Shown piece by piece: positions 56,687 through 64,000 of a DNA stretch of 64,000 nt. The DNA is taken from the NCBI RefSeq assembly GCF_000003815.2, contig NC_049994.1, positions 18,168,138 to 18,232,137 on the forward strand. Direction: 5' to 3'. This DNA comes from Branchiostoma floridae. Taxonomy: Eukaryota; Chordata; Leptocardii; Amphioxiformes; Branchiostomatidae. The notes beneath the pieces are model-generated. The model saw only the letters and a list, made by a program, of their open reading frames with translations, was not told where the DNA came from and made no database searches. Positions within the stretch are counted from its first letter, which is position 1. Each line of letters opens with the position of its first letter. Made by a program: the position numbers and the translations under genes.

Positions 56687-57064
56687 ACCCCTCTATTTTC
56701 TTTTTGTCTTTTGCTACTCTTGTGGTTTTGCATTATTCAATTATTTTCACTAGTATTTGAAGCGAAATGTTGTATTGATGGTTTCTTATGTGTCTGTACT
56801 TTATTTGAGATTATTCTTGTTTAAAGTTTACCATTAATTTACACTGATGTTACTTTTCTTATGTAAACGATACTACCTTATACTGCTGTATTAGTTTATT
56901 TGGTTGGTATTATTTTCTTCCCGCTGTAGTATTGTTATCTATTTTTGGATCCGTGGTTTATGTTTATGTTTTGTCTCAGTTATTGTCTCCATCTCTATTG
57001 TCATTATGTATTCTTCTGTTATTTCTGTTTATTTGAAATGCAATAAATATTAAAAAAAAAAAAA
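56687..57064 (+). other. 3' UTR and poly(A) tail of the L1-like element
   Basis: T-rich 3' UTR, AATAAA at about 57042 and about 15-16 A residues before the target duplication. Confidence 0.85.
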
Positions 57065-57078
57065 AAATAACAAAAGTA

Positions 57079-57483
57079 ACAAAAACAATTTGATACCTTA
57101 ACTTGCTTTGGACAAACACTTGCCTATTTGACATCTATTAACTTAGCCTATGATCATCTATCAAGTCATTCTATAATTCTATCTTAAACAGTAGCTCATC
57201 TAGCTGAAAATCATAATTGAAATAATCAAGTTTTACATGTAGGATCTTCAGTTCCACACGGCTTCTCTCACAATAGTCAGGTGAGAAGCACCCTTAAATT
57301 CCGTCACAGTTTGATCGGTCACTTTTCCTGTATCCAGGCTCTTCGCAAAGCCAATTCGTCATCAGTTTTTGAGGGTGTCTCTGATCAAAACTCGGTCACA
57401 TGGTCGAATTGTGACACTGATCACACTAGATTTCTCCCATGTGTTTTGTACTGTAAAAATCTTATCAACAGACAATTCACTAT
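57079..57483. other. Spacer and 3' flank of gene 9
   Basis: Unit spacer continuing after the retrotransposon. The finger relic is at about 57405-57455, read on the minus strand as ACATGGGAGAAAT and GTGTGATCAGTGTCAC, decayed from TGEKP and CDQCD coding sequence. No gene. Confidence 0.65.
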
Positions 57484-58521
57484 TTAGTAACTGTCAAATC
57501 TGACTGTTTGGTCATTCCCATTCATATGGGCTCTCTTGTGTTTGGACAAGGTTGACTTCCGAGCTGTCCTAAAATAACACTCCCCACACATGAAGGGTTT
57601 TTCGCGGGTGTGTTTTGCTGCTATATGCCTGTCCAAATTGACTTTCTGTGCTGTAGAATATTCGCACTGATCACACCTGTAAGGTTTTTCTCCTGTGTGC
57701 GTTCTTATGTGTTTGGATAAAGTAGACCTTTGTGTTGCCCTGTACCCACACTCCCCACACATGTAGGGTTTCTCGCCACTGTGTATTGCTGCTTTATGGA
57801 TGTCCACAGAATATTTCTGTGTAGCAGAATAGTCGCACTGGTCACACTTGTAGGGTTTTTCTCCTGTATGGGTTCTCATATGCCGGGCTAAATCAGACTT
57901 TAGAGCTGCCCTGAATCCACACTCCCCACACTTGTAGGGTTTTTCTCCTGTATGGGTTCTCATATGTTGGGATAAGCTAGACCTTTGAGCTGCTCTGTAC
58001 CCACACTCCCCACACATGTAGGGTTTGTCCCCGGTATGTGTTGCTTGATGAGTAACTAAAGTGTATTTCTTTGCTGCAGAATAGTTGCACTGGTCACACT
58101 TGTAGGGTTTTTCTCCAGTATGGGTTCTCATATGTACGGATAACTTAGACTTTTCAACTGTTCGGTACCCACACTCCCCACACATGTAGGGTTTATCACC
58201 ACCGTGTTTTGTTGCTATGTGGCAGCCAAGTTGGGATTTCCGTATTGTGGAATACTCGCACTGGTCACACTTGTAGGATTTTTCTCCTGTATGGGTTCTC
58301 ATGTGTCGGGATAAGTTAGACCTATGAGCTGTCCTGTACCCACATTCGCCACACATGAAGGGTTTCTCACCAGCGTTTTTTAAGTTGACTTTCTGTGCTG
58401 CCGTCTGGTGTTCAGCATCGCTTGATTTGCTGTCACAGGCAATCTGAAAAACCTCGGCGAGAGACCCATCATAGCGGTTCTGCTCTACTCCAGTATGAGA
58501 CCCATGTCCTGCTGTTGCCAT
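57484..58521 (-). CDS. C2H2 zinc-finger protein, 10 fingers (gene 9)
   Basis: 345 aa. Leader MATAGHGSHTGVEQNRYDGS with [14 protein letters not shown], then ten fingers and a 13-residue tail ending VRFDSY, longer than in paralogs. Contacts (-1, 2, 3, 6): HSNR RSQC ESKV KYTT QSSQ LSDR QYSI QSTK QVNR RSTK. Fingers 5 and 6 are both CGECGYR/FR type with no CDQCDYSA finger between, suggesting loss of one finger. Fingers 9-10 correspond to gene 4 fingers 16-17 but differ at contact positions 6 and 3. The ATG follows a minus-strand AATAGGTTAG acceptor. Exon 1 is at 60266, 1.7 kb upstream because of an intronic TIR element. Confidence 0.94.
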   Translation of the reverse strand: MATAGHGSHTGVEQNRYDGSLAEVFQIACDSKSSDAEHQTAAQKVNLKNAGEKPFMCGECGYRTAHRSNLSRHMRTHTGEKSYKCDQCEYSTIRKSQLGCHIATKHGGDKPYMCGECGYRTVEKSKLSVHMRTHTGEKPYKCDQCNYSAAKKYTLVTHQATHTGDKPYMCGECGYRAAQRSSLSQHMRTHTGEKPYKCGECGFRAALKSDLARHMRTHTGEKPYKCDQCDYSATQKYSVDIHKAAIHSGEKPYMCGECGYRATQRSTLSKHIRTHTGEKPYRCDQCEYSTAQKVNLDRHIAAKHTREKPFMCGECYFRTARKSTLSKHKRAHMNGNDQTVRFDSY

Positions 58522-58691
58522 GTCTAACCTATTGTGAAAATAAAGAAATAATTTTCTAAGTCATCATGATATTGAAAATAGATTGTTATAACTTGATCTG
58601 ATAACTATTGCGTATCAACTCAACTCAATTTCGTCGTGTATTGTGAGAACAAAAATGTTGCTTTTTCAATTTTTTCTAATTTTCTTAGCTT
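58522..58691 (-). other. 3' end of intron 1 of gene 9
   Basis: Family intron segment matching 38589-38720 and 43290-43440. It is interrupted at 58692 by a TA-flanked element. Confidence 0.6.
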
Positions 58692-58693
58692 TA

Positions 58694-59378
58694 GAGTCCA
58701 TTCCGAGACACCATGAGGGTTTTTAGACAATAATTGTAATAATTTAGAATTATGTTGAATAAAAGAATTTCTAAGCCCCAACAGTTACAATTTTTTCAAA
58801 AATATTAATATAGAATTTTGAATCTATTTGAATTCCTTTGAATACTTTGGAAACATTTTGAAAGAGATCACACAAAAATTTCTTTATTTACAGTAATTTT
58901 CAAACATCTGCAGGATTCTTTCACTTTTAGAATTATTTACAAAAAATGGTTAACCTTACCAAATGGTAGAATTAATTTATTGCCCCATAAAAGTTAGCCC
59001 CTTTTGTCTGCATGATATATTTTTAAATTTCACTGATGGGCACTAGTGGGTCCTTTGTGGTAGGCCATTGACATGGCACCCAAACATACTTTGCAAGGAT
59101 GTGAATTGCTTACTTCCTAGCCCACTGACCCAATATTACAAACAAATGGTAGAAAATAGCAAATAATGGCAAAATACTGTTACCATCGTTTACAAACTGT
59201 TAGAATTATTCTGTTCCACATCGTGAATATTTCAAAGATTTTACAGACCGGGGGAAATATTCAGAAAGTTCAAATAGCATTAGAAATATTTCAAAAGTAT
59301 AAAATCTCCTGGACATATAATTGAAAACATTTGTAAATGATGACAATGGAGACCCTCGCGGCGACTTGGAATTGACTC
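58694..59378. mobile_element. TA-flanked TIR element in the gene 9 intron
   Basis: Ends GAGTCCATTCCGAGACACC and (complement of the right) GAGTCAATTCCAAGTCGCC, each followed by an RNGAGGGT stretch. TA flanks both ends (58692-58693, 59379-59380). It is the same family as 6067-7730. The interior is AT-rich with many GAAT/ATTC and TTTGAAA motifs and no transposase frame. Confidence 0.75.
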
Positions 59379-59380
59379 TA

Positions 59381-60265
59381 CTAATTTCTCGTAAATACTT
59401 GTGCTGCCCTTACAGTCACTCAAACCGTTACTCTCGCTACGAAACTTCTTTATATCAAATATAATCATTTGTACCCCCAGGCGAAGGAAAATTGTTGTAA
59501 TCAGCATTGAAATGTCAGCATTGAGTCGGTACATGGTACAGAATGTTTTGTAGGAAACCTGCGGAGTGGTAACGGTTATGTCGATGAAGGTTAGACATCC
59601 AGGTAATAAGATATGCCAAAAAGAAGCAGTTACTCAAGAAACTTCCAAAATCATATCCATTTGCTTCAGTAATTGCTTTCTGGCACATGAAAACGGTTTT
59701 ACTTTAGAGTTTAGGTACCGCCTGTTTAGACAACTAAAGGGTACGAAAGTGAATGCAAAGCACAGATGATATTGTGGCACTCTATCTGATATACTAAAAC
59801 TAAATTCGATACACACAACAGATCAAGTAACGAAACTGGGGGGAAATCTTAATAGCAGATGATAAAACATAAAATCTTTCCCAGCAACTTGAAACATTGA
59901 CACAGGCTAACAGCCCCACCCTTCCACTGGCTTCGTCATTCATTACTTCCAAAGGTCACATAGGGGTATTTCCACAAGTGAGCTTTACAAACTCCTAACG
60001 GCCTTATATGGCATTACTTTATCCTCCCCAAACCCATTTATGCCCTCCACAACGGCCATGTTGCCTCCTACATGACGTGCGGAGGTCATGAGGGTCGCAT
60101 GTAGAGTGTATATTTGGTTTCGCCCCCCTCCCCCTTCATTTCTACCATATTCACATACAGAAATCTCCTACAGATTATCATATTACTTCAGCTTTTCCCA
60201 CATAAATGATCTAAAACTCTTACGCTCAACATCAGAATACCTGACTGCTCGCTGTTAAGTCTTAC
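59381..60265 (-). other. 5' part of intron 1 of gene 9
   Basis: Family intron resuming with CTAATTTCTCGTAAATAC (compare CTAATTTCCCGTAAATGC at 43432). Contains the TACATGACGTGCGGAGG block (about 60069) and the C-rich tract at 60121. Confidence 0.65.
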
Positions 60266-60397
60266 CTGCTTCCTATGACGGGTTTTTTCCTCGCGTAAAC
60301 CGGGAGTCGAGCTGCTTTCTGATTTCGTCGCAGCGAGGGGTCAGAGGTCACACTTCTCCTGATTCTCAAGATATTTGACTCCCGCCAACACGTTACG
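60266..60397 (-). promoter_or_regulatory. Exon 1 and promoter of gene 9 with a fused DR1
   Basis: Donor GCAG|GTAAG (GT at 60264-60265). Here only one motif remains, GGGTCAGAGGTCA (60338-60350): the left half of the first DR1 joined to the right half of the second, with the text between them missing. CCGCCAACACGTTAC is retained. Confidence 0.65.
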
Positions 60398-61481
60398 AAA
60401 CGTCATGCTTAGTCGTCAGTCTGAGGTTCAACCGCTTTGCCTTATCTTTAGTATGATGGCAAATCTCTCACCTATAGATTCAGATACAAATTTTGTTCCT
60501 GGGTGAGGCATATTAACATGATCAATTAGCACTTAGAGGATATTGAGCTAGTCAAATAATAGCTGGAGATGCATACCATTCAGCTTGATTTTGTGTCATA
60601 TCTGTGTCACATACTGTGATATTAAGTGTTTTATTTTGCAGTGGAATCAGACGGAGACAGCAGACGATTTTAAACTTTGTATTCTATTGCGTTAGCACTA
60701 CAAACAGCGGGGTGGGCATGCCACGGGTGATGGTGCCAGAGGTTGTCACTTCTCAATTCTCACAGCACTTCATGGAGCACACCATATTTTCTCGAATAAA
60801 GTACGCACATTTTAAACTTAACATCCATGGTGAACTATACTTAGTAATACATAGATTACCTACCTAGTCCCTTGATTAGAGGGTACAAATTAAGTAATAC
60901 TAACTCAAGTGTAAAGTTTCCTCCTTAACAATAACAGGAACTATCCGAAAACATTTAACAAGCTTTTACAAAATTCTATAAACTACATATCTACCATTAC
61001 ACATTTCTACCATAGTGTGCTTCATGCCTTCATTAACACTCAATCACCTTGCAGGTTAGTTGTCAAACAGCAGTAAAAATCATTTCACCGAGACCACTGC
61101 TTTTGTGTGGTCGCTAATTTTCTTATGGTATTCACTTCAGGTTAGACTTTTTATAAAACAGTATATATGCAAAGTAAGAAGACAAAATAATATTTCATAA
61201 CAAATGCTAGATATATAACAAAGTAGCACAAACTAATCTGATGCCTTAACGTGCTTTGGACGGACAATTGCCTATTTGAAATAGCATCTATCAACTTATC
61301 CTATGAGCATCAAGTCATTCTATAATTATATCTTAAACAAGTTTCTTTTGTCTAGTGCCATATATTTTTTGCTGGTATTCATCACAGATTAGACATGTCC
61401 AAAACAGAATATATTCAAGTAAGTATTTCGATTTATACAAATTTAATCCGCAAGTTTTACATGCGGATTATCCTTGTTCGG
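60398..61481. other. Upstream spacer of gene 9 and 3' flank of gene 10
   Basis: Spacer blocks at about 60475, 60645 (GGAATCAGACGGAGACAG) and 60717. The segment 61325-61415 resembles 40905-40985. The usual 3'-flank block with CTTCTCTCAGTGAGAG and the finger relic is absent before gene 10, so the flank is shortened. No gene. Confidence 0.6.
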
Positions 61482-62576
61482 TCATGCACCTGTGTGGGTT
61501 CTCAAATGTTTGGACAAGCTAGACTTCCGAGCTGTCCTGTACCCGCACTCCCCACACATGTAGGGTTTCTCGCCGGTGTGTTTTGCTTCAATATGGTTGT
61601 CCAAATTGATTTTCTGTGCTGCGGAATAGTCACACTCACCACACATGTAGGGTTTTTCACCTGTATGGGTTCTCATATGTTTGGACAAGTAAGATTGATG
61701 AGCTGTCCTGTACCCACACACCCCACACATGTATGGTTTCTCACCGGTATGTTTCATGCGATGCTCGTCTAAATGGGATTTCCGTGCTGCATAATAGTCA
61801 CACTGCTCACACTTGTAGGGTTTTTTCCCTGTATGGGTTCTCATATGTCGGGATAAGTCAGACCTATAGACAGTCCTGTACCCACACTCCCCACACATGA
61901 AGGGTTTCTCCCCAGTGTGTTGAGCTGCTATATGGTTTTCAAGGTGGGGCTTCTGTGCTGCGGAATAGTCACACTGCTCACACTTGTAGGGTTTTTCTCC
62001 TGTGTGGGTTCTCATATGTCGGGATAAGTCAGACCTATTGACAGTCCTGTACCCACACTCCCCACACATGAAGGGTTTCTCCCCAGTGTGTTGAGCTGCT
62101 ATATGGTGTTCAAGGTGGGGCTTCTGTGCTGCGGAATAGTCACACTGGTCGCACTTGTAGGGTTTTTCTCCTGAATGGGTTCTCATGTGTCGGGATAGGT
62201 GAGACCTTTGAGCTGTCCTGTACCCACACTCCCCACACATGTAGGGTTTGTCTCCGGTGTGTTTTGCTGCGACATGGTTGTCAAGGTTCGATTTCCGTGT
62301 TGCAGAATAGTCACACTGGTCACACTTATAAGGTCTTTCTCCTGTGTGAGTTCTCATGTGTACAGACAAGGAAGACTTCTGAGTTGCTCTGTACCCACAC
62401 TCCCCACACATGAAGGGTTTCTCACTATCGCCTTTCAAGGTAACCTCTTGTGCTATCCTTTGGTCTCCAGGATTGCTTGCTTTGCTGTCGCAATCAACAT
62501 GGGGAACACCAGTAGGAGACCCCTCACAGCAGTTCTGAAGTACTTCGGTAGGAGTCCCATGCCCTATCGTTGCCAT
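61482..62576 (-). CDS. C2H2 zinc-finger protein, 11 fingers (gene 10)
   Basis: 364 aa. Leader MATIGHGTPTEVLQNCCEGS, sister to gene 8, then 11 fingers. Contacts (-1, 2, 3, 6): QSSV RSNN QSHR QPHH NSDR QPHN YSDR RSHE HSYK QINN RSSK. Fingers 4-5 are duplicated as 6-7, with about four residue differences in 58, two of them at contact positions 6 (H to N) and -1 (N to Y). Finger 10 is a hybrid, starting CGEC like one type and continuing DYSA like the other, which points to recombination inside a finger. It ends THTGA. The acceptor lies just upstream of the ATG; exon 1 is at 63446. Confidence 0.94.
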   Translation of the reverse strand: MATIGHGTPTEVLQNCCEGSPTGVPHVDCDSKASNPGDQRIAQEVTLKGDSEKPFMCGECGYRATQKSSLSVHMRTHTGERPYKCDQCDYSATRKSNLDNHVAAKHTGDKPYMCGECGYRTAQRSHLSRHMRTHSGEKPYKCDQCDYSAAQKPHLEHHIAAQHTGEKPFMCGECGYRTVNRSDLSRHMRTHTGEKPYKCEQCDYSAAQKPHLENHIAAQHTGEKPFMCGECGYRTVYRSDLSRHMRTHTGKKPYKCEQCDYYAARKSHLDEHRMKHTGEKPYMCGVCGYRTAHQSYLSKHMRTHTGEKPYMCGECDYSAAQKINLDNHIEAKHTGEKPYMCGECGYRTARKSSLSKHLRTHTGA

Positions 62577-63445
62577 GTCCTACCTAATGAAGAAAATTAT
62601 GAAATGATACGAAAGTCATTGACTATTTGTAATTGTAAAGAAAGTAAACTGTGTTTATTGATCAGGTTATACAATTTCAATGTATTAAAACTTAACTCAC
62701 GACAATTTGGCACGCTTTAGAGTCAATTTCGAGTCAAATAATATTTGTAATACGTTTTAGCTATCTAAAGTAAAAGAGCATTTCAGTCACTATACTTCTA
62801 AATTGTTCAAACAATTTAAAATGTAAGTTTGAACATGTTTGAATCTATTCATATTTGTTGGAAACATTGGGAAATTAACAATATCATTATCTCTTTTTGT
62901 CACTTGACCAAGTTTGCCCAAAGACTTTCCTTTTAACTAGGATCCATTGTACACAACAAAAGAAGGAAAAAAAGTTCACAGTTTTCTAACAGAAAGAAAG
63001 AAAAACTGTATTTCCAGCATACTTCTATTTACATTTAACAATTTTATCGACCAATAGAACACACGCCGTCAAATCTCTGGCTACCTTATTCGTTGCATTG
63101 GATGTTCACTTCCCCAGTCCGGCCCCTCCCCTGCCTTGTTTAAAAGTCACTTCCGGATGCTTCCACGTGTCCCTTACAAACCATTCAATGCCCTTATATG
63201 GTGTTATGTATCATTCCAAAACCATCTAAAACAGCCACCTCCATTGCTGCATAACGTATACAGAGGTGATGATTGGGCAAGTTTGGTCTCGCCCCCCTCC
63301 CCCTTTCCACCATTCCCCGGAACGATTTTCACCATCCAGAAATGTCCTATAAACATTCATATTTCTCTGATTTTCTTCCAAAGAACCGACCTCAAACTCT
63401 TACACTCGACATCGACATACCTGACTGCTCGCTATCAAGCCTTAC
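62577..63445 (-). other. Intron 1 of gene 10
   Basis: Family intron of the gene 1 / gene 5 type. It carries a partial TIR element at 62720 to about 62885 and the C-rich tract at about 63291. No gene. Confidence 0.6.
62720..62885. mobile_element. Partial copy of the TA-flanked TIR element
   Basis: The left end GAGTCAATTTCGAGTC follows TA, then about 150 bp matches, in reverse orientation, the right part of 6067-7730 (TTGTTCAAACAATTTA, TTTGAACATGTTTGAA, GGAAACATTGGGAAA). It lacks the 392-bp MITE, preserving the empty target CTTTTACTTTAG (complement strand). The other terminus is not found. Confidence 0.7.
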
Positions 63446-63598
63446 CTGTTTCCTATGACGTTTTTCTCCTCACGTAAAATCCGGCGCTCTGCCTGTTGCT
63501 CTAAGTCGTACCGAGGGGTCAGGGGTGAAGTGCTGAGGGTCAAAGGTGAATATGTTCTCCTGATGTCCCAGATATTTTACTCCCGCCAACACGTTACA
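63446..63598 (-). promoter_or_regulatory. Exon 1 and promoter of gene 10
   Basis: Donor ACAG|GTAAG (GT at 63444-63445). DR1-type motifs GGGTCAGGGGTGA (about 63516-63528) and GGGTCAAAGGTGA (63537-63549), then CCGCCAACACGTTAC. Confidence 0.66.
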
Positions 63599-64000
63599 AA
63601 CCGTCATGCTTCGTTTTCAGTCTGATGTTAGGCTGCTTTGACTTATCTTTAACAAGTAGGTAGGATAGCAAATTTAGTGCACCAATAGATTCAAGTTTAT
63701 CGGTGAGGTACATTCTGAGGGCCTTGGACTTGGGCCGTGAGGCATATTAACATAATCAATTAGCACATACAGGTCGTTGAGCTAGTCTAGGAAATGATTA
63801 AAAAATAAATCCTATTCCAGTCTCCTGATTTTCCTACTGTTGGCGATGTCTATCTGATCGAAAGACTTAAGTTTAAAAAAAAAACATTGCTAACTGCGCA
63901 TCTCGATAAATTTCTTCGTATTGTCTTCACTGGGTTTCTGTAGAGAAAGGAAAGTCTCTATGAATAAAGGAAACGTAGTTCTACTGTATGAGCTACTGTT
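63599..64000. other. Upstream spacer of gene 10 to the window edge
   Basis: Spacer resembling 49450-49830 (TTATCGGTGAGGTACATTC, GAGGGCCTTG), so gene 10 and gene 8 units are sisters outside the coding exon too. It implies that another unit may follow to the right. No gene. Confidence 0.6.

Larger units (their letters stand above)
50492..57064 (+). mobile_element. Full-length L1/Tx1-like non-LTR retrotransposon
   Basis: About 6.57 kb with a GC-rich 5' UTR, ORF1, ORF2, a 3' UTR with AATAAA (about 57042) and a poly(A) tail. The target duplication AAATAACAAAAGTA is at 50478-50491 and 57065-57078; its first bases merge with the poly(A), so 11-14 bp. Both ORFs are open, the ends are complete and the duplication is exact, all marks of a very recent insertion. 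It splits the spacer between genes 8 and 9 and runs opposite to the zinc-finger genes. Confidence 0.95.

Noticed and set aside
7744..62576. KRAB, ZAD, SCAN or BTB effector domain in the leaders
   Set aside because: None of their characteristic motifs is visible in the 38-65-residue leaders.
11795..62720. Many 60-170-codon plus-strand frames opposite the finger exons
   Set aside because: They are mirror frames of the repeated finger codons (recurring [16 protein letters not shown] and SHMFGQV-like text) and not independent genes.

Overview
The window looks like animal nuclear DNA, most likely from a cephalochordate (amphioxus, Branchiostoma). This rests on recognising the zinc-finger family (alternating CGECGYRT / CDQCDYSA fingers behind a leader beginning MATAGHGSPTEV) and on the mix of L1/Tx1-like and CR1-like retrotransposons with many short TIR elements. 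Species identity is inference. There are two 100-N assembly gaps (38489-38588, 43178-43277) and one ambiguous base (34636).

The core is a tandem cluster of ten C2H2 zinc-finger genes, all on the minus strand, in units of about 3-6 kb plus insertions. Read along the minus strand, a typical unit has: (1) a promoter and non-coding exon 1 with paired nuclear-receptor-type DR1 motifs, ending in a conserved donor (GCAG|GTAAG); (2) an intron of about 0.9-1.8 kb (3.6 kb in gene 2) with a C-rich CGCCCCCCTCCCCC tract; (3) one coding exon starting a few bases after an acceptor, encoding a leader of about 38-65 aa and 10-18 fingers; (4) a 3' flank holding relics of at least one more finger. Coding exons are at 7744-8709, 11775-13124, 18817-20247, 24490-26136, 29069-30610, 33350-34507, 41559-43177 (5' end in a gap), 46855-48036, 57484-58521 and 61482-62576. 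Eleven exon-1/promoter copies are visible. The one at 4513 has no finger gene after it, and the one at 39665 points into a gap. Gene 6 lacks the family promoter and flanks.

Region by region: 1-3385 is a 12-copy satellite of about 297 bp. 3386-4350 is unassigned AT-rich DNA plus a 48-bp minisatellite. 4350-31730 is the first block of five units, interrupted by a TA-flanked TIR element with a nested MITE (6067-7730), two TIR elements in the gene 2 intron, a truncated CR1-like LINE (22006-23599), a hAT-like element (28089-28526) and a TIR-element end that truncates gene 5. 31730-38488 is an island of different DNA around gene 6. 38589-64000 is the second block. It contains a 763-bp element built of 31-bp-spaced hairpin modules (44280-45042), a full-length L1/Tx1-like retrotransposon with both ORFs open (50492-57064), and another TA-flanked element (58694-59378).

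The genes probably act as a batch of related DNA-binding regulators under one shared promoter type. Close paralogs differ mainly at helix positions -1, 2, 3 and 6, which contact DNA. This is the pattern expected when duplicated fingers diversify in target specificity. The abundance of recent transposons makes an anti-transposon role conceivable, but that is speculation.
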